This document shows, in pieces, positions 8,607 through 16,896 of a stretch of 64,000 nucleotides of DNA. The number at the start of each line of letters is the position of its first letter. Position 1 is the stretch's first letter. The stretch covers positions 50,966 through 114,965 of the forward strand of contig CAJUJK010000012.1 in the NCBI GenBank assembly GCA_910586705.1. The letters are read 5' to 3'. Both the position numbers and the translations under genes were made by a program. Source of the DNA: an uncultured Lachnospiraceae bacterium. Its GTDB lineage: Bacteria > Bacillota > Clostridia > Lachnospirales > Lachnospiraceae. Below the pieces are notes generated by a model. That model saw only the letters and a list, made by a program, of their open reading frames with translations. It made no database searches and was not told the origin of the DNA.

Positions 8607-9732
8607 ACAAATGTTAGAGGATTCATTAAAAACAATACACACAGGAGAGGTTGTTGAAGGTACCGTTATCGATGTAAAGCCGGAAGAGATCATTCTCAAC
8701 ATCGGATATAAGTCAGATGGCGTTTTGACGAGAAATGAATATACAAACGAACCCAATGTAGATTTGACAACCATTGCGAAGCCCGGAGACACCATGGAAG
8801 TGAAGGTGCTGAAGGTGAACGACGGTGAGGGACAGGTTCTCCTTACCTACAAGCGTCTCGCTGCAGACAGAGGCAATAAGCGCATCGAGGAAGCTTACGA
8901 GAACAAAGAAGTGCTCACGGCAAAGGTGGCGCAGGTGCTGGACGGCGGCTTGAGCGTCGTTGTGGAAGAGGTAAGAATCTTTATTCCTGCAAGCCTTGTG
9001 TCCGACACGTATGAGAAAGATCTGAACAAGTACGCGGGTCAGGAGATCCAGTTCGTGATCAGTGAGTACAATCCTAAGAGAAGAAGGTATATCGGCGACA
9101 GAAAGCAGCTCATCCTTGCTGAGAAGGCAGAGATGCAGAAGAAACTCTTTGAGACGATCAAAATCGGTGACACCGTGGAAGGTACGGTTAAGAACGTGAC
9201 AGATTTCGGCGCGTTTATTGATCTGGGCGGCTGCGACGGTCTGCTCCACATCTCTGAGATGTCCTGGGGCAGAGTGGAGAATCCGAAGAAGGTATTTAAG
9301 GTTGGCGACGTGGTGAAGGTGCTGATCAAAGATATCTCTGGCACGAAGATTGCATTGAGCCTTAAGTTTGAAGATAAGAATCCTTGGAGGGATGCGGCAA
9401 ACAAGTATGCAGTAGGCACAGAGGTTACCGGCAGGGTGGCGCGCATGACGGATTTCGGTGCGTTCATTGAGCTGGAGCCGGGCATTGACGCATTGCTTCA
9501 TGTGTCCCAGATCTCCAAAGAACATATTGATAAGCCCTCCGATGTACTGAAGAGCGGCGAGGAAGTGACGGCAAAGGTCGTTGACTTCAACGAGGCGGAC
9601 AAGAAGATCAGCCTAAGCATCAAGGCGATGTTCGCTCCCGAACCGAAAGCTGAGAAAGCGGAAGATGAGGACGTTGTCTCTGTAGATATTGACGCGGTGA
9701 TCGCGGAGGAGAGCGGGGACGCTGCAGAGTAA
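8587..9732 (+). CDS. rpsA: S1 RNA-binding domain protein (ribosomal protein S1-like)
   Basis: 381 residues with four S1 OB-fold repeats (approximately residues 15-85, 100-170, 190-260 and 275-345); the last two carry the strong 'VTDFGAFIDLGGCDGLLHIS' and 'MTDFGAFIELEPGIDALLH' signatures. The acidic C-terminal tail is low in complexity. Such proteins bind mRNA and assist translation; Gram-positive versions are shorter than the six-repeat E. coli S1. The start codon lies within ispH, with GAGGAGG just upstream, which suggests translational coupling. Function as a true ribosomal protein is inferred. Confidence 0.88.
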   Translation: MSELTFEQMLEDSLKTIHTGEVVEGTVIDVKPEEIILNIGYKSDGVLTRNEYTNEPNVDLTTIAKPGDTMEVKVLKVNDGEGQVLLTYKRLAADRGNKRIEEAYENKEVLTAKVAQVLDGGLSVVVEEVRIFIPASLVSDTYEKDLNKYAGQEIQFVISEYNPKRRRYIGDRKQLILAEKAEMQKKLFETIKIGDTVEGTVKNVTDFGAFIDLGGCDGLLHISEMSWGRVENPKKVFKVGDVVKVLIKDISGTKIALSLKFEDKNPWRDAANKYAVGTEVTGRVARMTDFGAFIELEPGIDALLHVSQISKEHIDKPSDVLKSGEEVTAKVVDFNEADKKISLSIKAMFAPEPKAEKAEDEDVVSVDIDAVIAEESGDAAE

Positions 9733-9789
9733 GACATAACAGGCATAAACAGTCAAATTTTTCATAATGAATAAAGGCGGTGGGAACCC

Positions 9790-10569
9790 ATGGCATATGA
9801 CTATGAATACTTTAAGAAAGCGGTTTATGACCTTACAAAGATTGATCTGAATGCTTACAAGGAAAAGCAGATGAAGCGTCGGATCGATACGCTGATTTCC
9901 AAAAATAAGGTTGTCGGTTATGACAACTATGTTTCGGTACTCAAGAACGATAAGGCGAGATTTGATGAGTTTGTCAACTACCTGACCATCAATGTGTCTG
10001 AGTTTTACAGAAATGTGGACCAGTGGCAGCTTCTGGACAAAGATATCTTTCCGGAGCTGATCCAGCGCTACGGTAAGAACTTAAAGATATGGAGCGCGGC
10101 ATGTTCGACGGGCGACGAACCCTACTCTCTGGTGATGGCGCTGTCCAGACATGTGCCGGTCAATCAGATTAAGATTTACGCGACGGATCTGGATAAGCAG
10201 GTGATCGAGAAGGCGAAGATGGGTCTGTACGCGGAGAAGAGCGTTGCTGGTGTGCCGGCGGATCTGAAGAAGAAGTTCTTTACGAAGGTTGGTCCTTCCT
10301 ATCAGATTTCAGATGAAGTGAAAAGCAGGGTGGAATTTAAGGAACACAATCTGCTGAAGGATACATATCCCACGGATTTCCATCTGATCGTGTGCCGTAA
10401 TGTGCTGATCTACTTTACGGAGGAGGCGAAGGACGAGGTGTTCCGCAAGTTCCAGAAGAGCCTTAAGCCGGGCGGTTATCTGTTCATAGGCAGTACCGAG
10501 CAGATCATCAACCACAAAGAAGTGGGTTTTGAACGGAAAAATTCGTTCTTCTATCAGAGACCAATGTGA
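9790..10569 (+). CDS. CheR-type protein-glutamate methyltransferase
   Basis: 259 residues. An N-terminal helical CheR domain (about 1-75) is followed by the SAM-dependent methyltransferase domain with 'WSAACSTGDEPYSLVMAL', 'IYATDLDKQVIEKAK' and 'IVCRNVLIYFTEEAK'. CheR methylates glutamates of chemoreceptors using SAM. No receptor, cheA, cheW or flagellar operon is visible in this window, so it may serve receptors elsewhere or a non-motility signalling route. A GC-rich hairpin follows 16 nt after the stop. Confidence 0.88.
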   Translation: MAYDYEYFKKAVYDLTKIDLNAYKEKQMKRRIDTLISKNKVVGYDNYVSVLKNDKARFDEFVNYLTINVSEFYRNVDQWQLLDKDIFPELIQRYGKNLKIWSAACSTGDEPYSLVMALSRHVPVNQIKIYATDLDKQVIEKAKMGLYAEKSVAGVPADLKKKFFTKVGPSYQISDEVKSRVEFKEHNLLKDTYPTDFHLIVCRNVLIYFTEEAKDEVFRKFQKSLKPGGYLFIGSTEQIINHKEVGFERKNSFFYQRPM

Positions 10570-10585
10570 GTTTATAAATTGAAGT

Positions 10586-10607
10586 GGGCAGCGATTCGTC
10601 GCTGCCC
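10586..10607 (+). terminator. Hairpin between convergent cheR and exonuclease genes
   Basis: Perfect 9-bp stem GGGCAGCGA / TCGCTGCCC with a TTCG tetraloop. The following sequence (TTCGCTATG) is only weakly T-rich, so termination is plausible but not certain. Confidence 0.55.
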
Positions 10608-10644
10608 TTCGCTATGTCTGAATATACATCTGGAAGTCCGGGAT

Positions 10645-11748
10645 TTAGTATGTCTTTGCCATTTTTCCCAATAGATACTGCGCGTAGCGGGAGAAGAGTT
10701 CCCGGTCTGTTTTGCGCTCGTCGGTGAGTTCAAAGAAAAGTTCATGGCTCTTGTAGTCCCGTTTGAAGAAAGGCTCGATCAATATATCCCATTGAGGGAG
10801 AAAGTGACCGTACTTGCGTGTATAGCATGTGGCGGCTGTCGCCTGCGTGCGGTGCGAGGGATCCACAAAGGAGGATACCGACTTGTGGAGGGCGATGTCT
10901 TCCTCCGGCAGATAGTAGTAGTCTTTATAGCTGGCGTAGAAATATTTCATCTCTTCCTCATAGAGCGGCACTTTCAGAATGCCGTCATTTTTTTCCCCGC
11001 TGAAATAACAGCCGTTTGCCAGATTGGACAGGGAAAAGGGAAGAGGAGCAGGCAGCGCCAGTTTCATAAGCAGTTCCTGCTTTTCCTGACCATGGTAGTC
11101 AGTATAGCTGTTTGCCTGCACTTTCTTCGCGCGGATATTTCCGTTAAAAAGATCATAGAATGCCAGAAGGGGAAGGAGCTGCAGCATTCCCCGGATATCG
11201 TCGCGGTTGTGCAGAAGCAGAAAGCCGCGGGCGTCCTGAGACGGGTTTTCCACATAGTTTCTGTATACTTCGATCAGTTCGCCGCCGTGGAAACGGTCCT
11301 CCCTTTGAACGCCGAGCAGGGTCTCCAGCGTTTTCTGCTTGCAGTTTGGCACGTGCAGGAACGCCTTGTAGGGCGAAATGCGTTTATACAGATCAATTCC
11401 CTCGAAACTGTCAAAGGTATGCGGCAGCTTATGCTGTTCGCATTTCTGCAGAAGGTAGGGCAGGTCGAAATTGTTGCCGTTAAAGTGGATCAGATGGGTG
11501 AAGGAGCCGGCAAAGTCAAAGAAAGCTTCAAGCAATGCAGCTTCCTCTGTGGGACTATCGCAGAACCACTGTCTGATCTGCCAGTTTCCATCCGCGTAAA
11601 ACGCTGTTCCGATGAGATAGAGCGAGGAGCTTTTTGCGGTAAATCCTGTGGTTTCAATATCTATAAACAGAAATTGATCCAGAGGAGCGATGCGCTCCAT
11701 GGGATAGCCGATGGTAAAAGATTCCAAAGTATAATTTTCTATTTGCAT
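10645..11748 (-). CDS. YprB-type RNase H-like exonuclease
   Basis: 367 residues from the ATG at 11748, which has GGAGGA seven bases upstream; the frame extends nine codons further but without a ribosome binding site. The N-terminal half carries the DEDD exonuclease signature: 'FLFIDIETTGF' (DxE), then 'LIHFNGNNFDLPYLL', and 'LLHNRDDIRGML' near residue 190. The family is an RNase H-fold predicted 3'-5' exonuclease. The C-terminal 150 residues have no obvious TPR or other domain. It faces the cheR gene convergently and is divergent from the rnf operon. Substrate unknown. Confidence 0.8.
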   Translation of the reverse strand: MQIENYTLESFTIGYPMERIAPLDQFLFIDIETTGFTAKSSSLYLIGTAFYADGNWQIRQWFCDSPTEEAALLEAFFDFAGSFTHLIHFNGNNFDLPYLLQKCEQHKLPHTFDSFEGIDLYKRISPYKAFLHVPNCKQKTLETLLGVQREDRFHGGELIEVYRNYVENPSQDARGFLLLHNRDDIRGMLQLLPLLAFYDLFNGNIRAKKVQANSYTDYHGQEKQELLMKLALPAPLPFSLSNLANGCYFSGEKNDGILKVPLYEEEMKYFYASYKDYYYLPEEDIALHKSVSSFVDPSHRTQATAATCYTRKYGHFLPQWDILIEPFFKRDYKSHELFFELTDERKTDRELFSRYAQYLLGKMAKTY

Positions 11749-11843
11749 GATTTCCTCCGCATAAAAGACTGACATATATCTGAGGATAGTTTAGCATATT
11801 TTTTGAAATAGCAGTAGTTTTTTTCGTCGAAAAATAGTATATT

Positions 11844-11849
11844 TATAAT
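11844..11849 (+). promoter_or_regulatory. Probable -10 box of the rnf operon
   Basis: A consensus TATAAT 58 nt before rnfC in an AT-rich divergent region. No good TTGACA-type -35 box is found at the right spacing, so the assignment is tentative. Confidence 0.4.
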
Positions 11850-11906
11850 AGCGGTTCCATCAGAATCAAGGTGTGGACTGAATGCGAAAGGAGCAGGGTT
11901 ACAGGT

Positions 11907-13223
11907 ATGGCTAAATTAACATTTAACGGCGGCATACATCCCTACGACGGAAAGGATTTGTCGAAGGATAAGCCTATCAGGGCGGTGCTGCCCAAGGGAG
12001 ATCTGGTGTACCCGTTGTCCCAGCATATCGGCGCGCCTGCGAAACCGGTCGTGGAGAAGGGCGACCATGTTTTGACAGGGCAGAAGATTGCGGAGGCAGG
12101 CGGCTTTGTTTCCGCGCCGATCTACGCGACGGTATCGGGCACGGTGAAGGCGATTGAGCCGAGGCGCGTGGTCACTGGCGACAGCGTGATGAGCATTATT
12201 ATTGAAAACGACGGGCTTTACGAGGAAGTGGAGTACCCAGAGCGCAAACCTCTCGAGGAGATGACGCGGGAAGAGATTATCGAGTGTGTGAAGGAGGCGG
12301 GTATCGTCGGTATGGGCGGTGCGGGTTTCCCCACTTTTATCAAACTCTCGCCCAAGGAGCCGGAGAAGATTGATTACGTGATTGCGAACTGCGCAGAGTG
12401 CGAACCTTATCTGACGTCCGATTACCGCAGGATGTTAGAGGAGCCGGAGAAACTGGTGGGAGGTCTCAAGGTTTCCCTGAAGCTGTTTGAGAACGCCAGA
12501 GGGATTCTGGCGGTGGAAGATAACAAACCGGATTGTATCGAACTTTTAAAAAATCTGACGAAAGATGAGCCGCGTATCAGCGTGAAGGAGCTTAAGACCA
12601 AATATCCGCAGGGCGCAGAGCGGCAGATCATATACGCGACCACGGGACGTGCCATCAATTCTTCCATGCTTCCCGCAGATGCGGGCTGTGTGGTGAACAA
12701 CGTGGATACGGTGGTGGCGATCTATCACGCGGTGGTGGAAGGGAAACCGTTGATGAACCGTATCGTTACGGTGACCGGCGATGCCATTGCGGACCCGTGT
12801 AACTTTATTGTGCGGATCGGCACGAATTACCATGAACTGGTGGAGGAGGCGGGCGGCTTTAAACAGGAGCCTGTCAAGGTTGTGTCCGGCGGACCGATGA
12901 TGGGGTTTGCCCTCTTCGGGCTGGATGTGCCCACGACCAAGACGGCGTCTGCGCTTTTGTGTCTCACGGAGGATGAGGTGTCCCGCATGGAGCCGTCCGC
13001 CTGCATCAATTGCGGACGCTGCGTGGAAGTCTGTCCGGGGCGGGTGGTTCCAAGGCTTCTGGCTGATTATGCGGAGCACTATGACGAGGAAGCGTTTTTG
13101 TCCCACGACGGCATGGAATGCTGTGAGTGTGGCTGCTGCAGCTTTGTCTGTCCGGCGAAGAGACCGCTGACGCAGACCATCAAATCCATGCGCAAGATGC
13201 AGCTTGCCAAGAAGAAAAAATAG
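11907..13223 (+). CDS. rnfC: Rnf complex subunit C
   Basis: 438 residues. This is the NADH/NAD-side peripheral subunit of the ion-translocating ferredoxin:NAD oxidoreductase. Motifs: the N-terminal barrel-sandwich region 'GGIHPYDGKDLSKDKPI', the glycine-rich NADH/FMN site 'GIVGMGGAGFPTFIKL', and two 4Fe-4S motifs near the C terminus, 'CINCGRCVEVCPGRV' and 'CCECGCCSFVCPAKRPL'. The start at 11907 gives the normal N terminus; a GTG 12 codons upstream has no support. First gene of rnfCDGEAB. Confidence 0.95.
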   Translation: MAKLTFNGGIHPYDGKDLSKDKPIRAVLPKGDLVYPLSQHIGAPAKPVVEKGDHVLTGQKIAEAGGFVSAPIYATVSGTVKAIEPRRVVTGDSVMSIIIENDGLYEEVEYPERKPLEEMTREEIIECVKEAGIVGMGGAGFPTFIKLSPKEPEKIDYVIANCAECEPYLTSDYRRMLEEPEKLVGGLKVSLKLFENARGILAVEDNKPDCIELLKNLTKDEPRISVKELKTKYPQGAERQIIYATTGRAINSSMLPADAGCVVNNVDTVVAIYHAVVEGKPLMNRIVTVTGDAIADPCNFIVRIGTNYHELVEEAGGFKQEPVKVVSGGPMMGFALFGLDVPTTKTASALLCLTEDEVSRMEPSACINCGRCVEVCPGRVVPRLLADYAEHYDEEAFLSHDGMECCECGCCSFVCPAKRPLTQTIKSMRKMQLAKKKK

Positions 13224-13252
13224 TAGAAATAAAAGGAGCATAGACTGAAGAG

Positions 13253-14185
13253 ATGAGTGATTTAATGAAAGTGTCATCCAACCCTCATGTCAGATCGAAG
13301 TCCACCACAAGCAGTATTATGCTGACTGTGGTGATCGCCCTTCTTCCGGCGGCTGGATTTGGCATTTATAACTTCGGCCCGAAGGCTCTGCTGCTGATTC
13401 TGGTGACAGTGGCATCCACGGTGGCGACGGAGTTTGCGTTTGAGAAGATCTGTAAGAAAAAAATAACCATAGGAGACTATTCCGCGGTGGTGACGGGACT
13501 GCTTCTGGCTTTGAACCTGCCTGTGTCCGCACCATGGTGGATCGGCGTGGTAGGCGGCGTGTTCGCCATTCTGGTGGTGAAGATGCTGTTTGGCGGCATC
13601 GGACAGAACTTTATGAACCCGGCGCTGGGCGCGCGGTGTTTCCTGCTGATTTCCTTTACGTCCATTATGACGAATTTCGACTGTGACGCGTACACGGGGG
13701 CAACGCCTCTCGCCGCTTTGAAGAGCGGGGAGTCTGTCAACATTCTGGATATGGTGATCGGCCGCACGGCGGGAACCATTGGTGAGACATCCATGATTGC
13801 CATTGTGATTGGCGCCTGCATTTTGATTTTGTTCGGGATTATTGATCTGCGGATCCCGGGTACTTATATTGTGACGCTGGCAGTCTTTGTGACGCTGTTC
13901 GGCGGCAGGGGCTTTAACTGGCCCTACATATCCGCCCATCTTTCAGGCGGCGGTCTGATGCTCGGCGCGTTCTTTATGGCGACGGACTATGTGACGAGAC
14001 CGATCACGAAAAAAGGACAGTATGTGTTCGGCTTTTTGCTGGGCGTCCTGACGGGGATTTTCCGTATCTTCGGTCCCTCCGCGGAGGGAGTGTCTTACGC
14101 GATCATCATCGGCAACCTCTTAGTGCCGCTGATTGAGAAGGTCACTCTTCCGAAAGCATTTGGTAAAGGAGGAGAGAAGGCATGA
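13253..14185 (+). CDS. rnfD: Rnf complex subunit D
   Basis: 310 residues. Integral membrane subunit with about nine hydrophobic segments. The covalent FMN site is visible as 'YTGATPLAAL' near residue 146-155, with Thr about 150 as the expected flavinylation residue by family knowledge. It forms part of the ion-conducting core with RnfA, RnfE and RnfG. The gene overlaps rnfG by four bases (ATGA), a sign of coupled translation. Confidence 0.95.
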   Translation: MSDLMKVSSNPHVRSKSTTSSIMLTVVIALLPAAGFGIYNFGPKALLLILVTVASTVATEFAFEKICKKKITIGDYSAVVTGLLLALNLPVSAPWWIGVVGGVFAILVVKMLFGGIGQNFMNPALGARCFLLISFTSIMTNFDCDAYTGATPLAALKSGESVNILDMVIGRTAGTIGETSMIAIVIGACILILFGIIDLRIPGTYIVTLAVFVTLFGGRGFNWPYISAHLSGGGLMLGAFFMATDYVTRPITKKGQYVFGFLLGVLTGIFRIFGPSAEGVSYAIIIGNLLVPLIEKVTLPKAFGKGGEKA

Positions 14186-14787
14186 AAGAAATGATGAAAA
14201 ATACGGGGATTCTGCTGGCGATCACGCTGATAGCAGGACTCCTTCTCGGTCTGGTTTATCAGGTGACGAAGAACCCCATTGCCGAACAGGAAGCGAAGGC
14301 GAAGGAGGCGGCGTGTCAGGAAGTATTTCAGGATGCACCATCATTTGCCATGATAGGCGTGGAAGCGCTGCCTGCAGGCTGGAACGAAGAAGGCTATGCG
14401 CAGGAGAGCGTCGATGAGGTGATGGAGGCGAAGGACGCATCCGGTGAACTGCTTGGCTATGTGATCACGGTGACGACGAAAGAAGGTTACGGCGGCGATA
14501 TCAGATTTTCCATAGGCGTGCGTCTGGACGGGACAGTAAACGGCATATCGATCCTTTCCATTGCCGAGACGGCAGGTCTTGGTATGCAGGCGGAAGCGGT
14601 TCTGAAGCCGCAGTTTGCGGATAGGAATGTGGAAAAATTTGCCTATACCAAAAACGGCGCGTCGGCGGACAATGAGATCGACGCCATCTCCGGCGCGACC
14701 ATCACGACGAATGCGGTGACCAATGGGGTCAACGCGGGATTATACTATTTCCAGACGGTGTTGGGAGGAGGTAGTGCAAATGAATAG
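14182..14787 (+). CDS. rnfG: Rnf complex subunit G
   Basis: 201 residues. One N-terminal transmembrane helix (about 8-28) followed by an extracytoplasmic FMN-binding domain. The covalent FMN attachment motif 'DAISGATITTNAV' (about residues 167-180) is intact; ApbE transfers the FMN from FAD, and an apbE gene lies at 32821-33882. It carries electrons between RnfD/E and the soluble-side subunits. It overlaps rnfD by four bases and rnfE by eight. Confidence 0.95.
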   Translation: MKEMMKNTGILLAITLIAGLLLGLVYQVTKNPIAEQEAKAKEAACQEVFQDAPSFAMIGVEALPAGWNEEGYAQESVDEVMEAKDASGELLGYVITVTTKEGYGGDIRFSIGVRLDGTVNGISILSIAETAGLGMQAEAVLKPQFADRNVEKFAYTKNGASADNEIDAISGATITTNAVTNGVNAGLYYFQTVLGGGSANE

Positions 14788-15502
14788 TGCAAAGGAACGT
14801 CTCATAAACGGTATTGTAAAGGAGAACCCGACCTTTGTCCTGATGCTGGGCATGTGTCCCACGCTGGCGGTGACAACCTCGGCGATCAACGGGCTTGGTA
14901 TGGGTCTGACCACGATGGTGGTGCTGGCACTGAGTAATGTGTTTATATCCCTGCTTCGGAATATCATCCCGGATAAGGTGAGAATCCCGGCTTTTATCGT
15001 GATTATCGCTTCGTTCGTGACGATGGTGGAGCTGCTTTTGCAGGGCTTTATCCCCTTCCTCTATGACGCGCTCGGCATTTACATTCCGCTGATCGTGGTA
15101 AACTGTATTATCCTCGGGCGCGCGGAGGCATACGCTTACAAAAATCCCGTGATTCCGTCACTGTTTGACGGCATCGGCATGGGACTCGGCTTTTCCGTGG
15201 CGCTGACCTGTATCGGTGCGGTGAGGGAGCTTCTGGGCGCGGGTGAGATCTTCGGCATTCATGTGATGCCGGAAAGCTTCGTGCCGGTGAGCATCTTTAT
15301 CATGGCGCCGGGCGCGTTCTTCGTGCTGGCGCTTCTGACGGCGATCCAGAACAAGGTGAAGATTGCCGGGGAGCGGAAAGGAAAGGATATGTCAAAGATC
15401 CAGTCCGGCTGCGGAAACGACTGTCTGAACTGTGCGGACACGGGCTGTGCGAAACGTCTGATCGACGAGACGAAGGGAGAGGAGGAGAAGAAGAATGATT
15501 AA
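14780..15502 (+). CDS. rnfE: Rnf complex subunit E with Cys-rich tail
   Basis: 240 residues from the ATG at 14780, preceded by GGAGGAGG. Six transmembrane segments and the family motif 'NPTFVLMLGMCPTLAVTTS' identify RnfE/RsxE. After the last membrane segment there is an extra tail of about 40 residues containing 'CGNDCLNCADTGC', four cysteines in 13 residues, followed by a charged end. The membrane part binds the 2Fe-2S cluster shared with RnfA; a role of the tail cysteines in metal binding is inference. Overlaps rnfG by eight bases and rnfA by eight. Confidence 0.93.
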   Translation: MNSAKERLINGIVKENPTFVLMLGMCPTLAVTTSAINGLGMGLTTMVVLALSNVFISLLRNIIPDKVRIPAFIVIIASFVTMVELLLQGFIPFLYDALGIYIPLIVVNCIILGRAEAYAYKNPVIPSLFDGIGMGLGFSVALTCIGAVRELLGAGEIFGIHVMPESFVPVSIFIMAPGAFFVLALLTAIQNKVKIAGERKGKDMSKIQSGCGNDCLNCADTGCAKRLIDETKGEEEKKND

Positions 15503-16073
15503 AGAATTGTTGGTGATTTTGATTGCGTCCTCCCTTGTCAATAATGTGGTGTTAAGCCAGTTTCTGGGGCTGTGCCCCTTCCTTGGCGTGTCCAAGAAGA
15601 CGGAGACGGCGACGGGTATGGGCGTGGCGGTTATCTTTGTCATCACGCTCGCATCGGCGGTGGCGGGAGCGATCTACCAGTTCATCCTGCAGCCTTTTCA
15701 TATCGAATATTTACAGACCATCGTGTTTATTCTGGTCATCGCGGCGCTTGTGCAGTTTGTGGAAATGTTCTTAAAGAAGTTTATTCCGGGGCTGTATCAG
15801 TCGCTGGGTGTGTACCTGCCCCTGATCACCACCAACTGCGCGGTGCTTGGTGTGGCGCTGACCAATGTGCAGAAGAATTACGGCATACTGACCGGGATAG
15901 TCAATGGCTTTGCGACGGCAGCCGGTTTCACCATTTCCATCATTATTCTGGCGGGAATCCGGGAGAAGCTTAAGTACAATGATATACCGGAATCCTTTCA
16001 GGGGATGCCGATTGTGCTGGTGACGGCAGGATTGATGGCGATTGCGTTCTGTGGATTTTCGGGACTGCTTTAG
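15495..16073 (+). CDS. rnfA: Rnf complex subunit A
   Basis: 192 residues, six transmembrane segments, normal length. Family motifs 'NNVVLSQFLGLCPFLGVS' and 'TTNCAVLGVAL' are present, with the cysteines that coordinate the membrane-embedded 2Fe-2S cluster together with RnfE. GAGGAGG lies close before the ATG. Part of rnfCDGEAB. Confidence 0.95.
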   Translation: MIKELLVILIASSLVNNVVLSQFLGLCPFLGVSKKTETATGMGVAVIFVITLASAVAGAIYQFILQPFHIEYLQTIVFILVIAALVQFVEMFLKKFIPGLYQSLGVYLPLITTNCAVLGVALTNVQKNYGILTGIVNGFATAAGFTISIIILAGIREKLKYNDIPESFQGMPIVLVTAGLMAIAFCGFSGLL

Positions 16074-16085
16074 GGGGAGGTTAAT

Positions 16086-16877
16086 ATGGACATAGCGGGA
16101 ATTTTGATGGCTACGGGGATTGTGGGAGCGGTCGGCTTATTCGTCGGTTTGTTCCTCGGCGTGGCTGGTATCAAGTTTAAAGTAGATGTGGATGAGAGGG
16201 AGGAAGCCATTCTGGGCGTCCTTCCGGGAAATAACTGCGGCGGCTGCGGCTACGCGGGATGTTCCGGGCTGGCGGCTGCGATTGTAAAGGGGGAGGCACC
16301 CACAAACGCCTGCCCCGTGGGCGGCGAGAAAGTGGGCGCGCAGGTGGCGCAGATCATGGGCGTGGAAGCCGGCGAGAGCGTGCGCATGGTTGCCTTTGTG
16401 AAATGCCGGGGTGACAAGGAGCGCACCCGTGTGGACTATGACTATACGGGCATTGAGGACTGTGCCATGGTTGCCTTTGTGCCGAACGGCGGACCGAAAT
16501 CCTGCAACGACGGCTGTCTCGGCTTTGGAAGCTGTGTGAAGGCATGTCCTTTCGACGCGATCCATGTGGTAAACGGCGTTGCCGTGGTGGATAAGGAAGC
16601 GTGCAAGGCGTGCGGCAAGTGTGTGGCGGCGTGCCCGAAGCATCTGATCGAGCTGATTCCCTACGACGCGAAGCATGTGGTGGCGTGCAGCTCGAAGGAG
16701 AAAGGGCCTGTGACCATGAAGGCGTGCGATGTGGGCTGTATCGCCTGTCAGCTCTGCAAGAGGAACTGTCCGGCGGACGCGATTGTGATTGAGGATTTCC
16801 ACGCGATTATCGATCAGGAGAAATGTACCGGATGCGGGACGTGTAAGGAGAAATGCCCGAAGAAGGTCATCGTATAG
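16086..16877 (+). CDS. rnfB: Rnf complex subunit B
   Basis: 263 residues. An N-terminal membrane anchor (about 4-27) is followed by the RnfB Fe-S domain 'NNCGGCGYAGCSGLAAAI' and then four 4Fe-4S ferredoxin-type motifs: 'CLGFGSCVKACPFDA', 'CKACGKCVAACPKHL', 'CIACQLCKRNCPADA' and 'CTGCGTCKEKCPKKV'. It accepts electrons from reduced ferredoxin. Last gene of the rnf operon; the kinase gene follows after only 19 nt without a terminator. Confidence 0.95.
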   Translation: MDIAGILMATGIVGAVGLFVGLFLGVAGIKFKVDVDEREEAILGVLPGNNCGGCGYAGCSGLAAAIVKGEAPTNACPVGGEKVGAQVAQIMGVEAGESVRMVAFVKCRGDKERTRVDYDYTGIEDCAMVAFVPNGGPKSCNDGCLGFGSCVKACPFDAIHVVNGVAVVDKEACKACGKCVAACPKHLIELIPYDAKHVVACSSKEKGPVTMKACDVGCIACQLCKRNCPADAIVIEDFHAIIDQEKCTGCGTCKEKCPKKVIV

Positions 16878-16896
16878 AAAACGGGGGAACGGTAAG

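Noticed and set aside
10744..11772. Plus-strand open frame of 342 codons opposite the YprB-type exonuclease
   Set aside because: The minus frame has the DEDD exonuclease motifs and a proper ribosome binding site; the plus frame has no recognisable motif.
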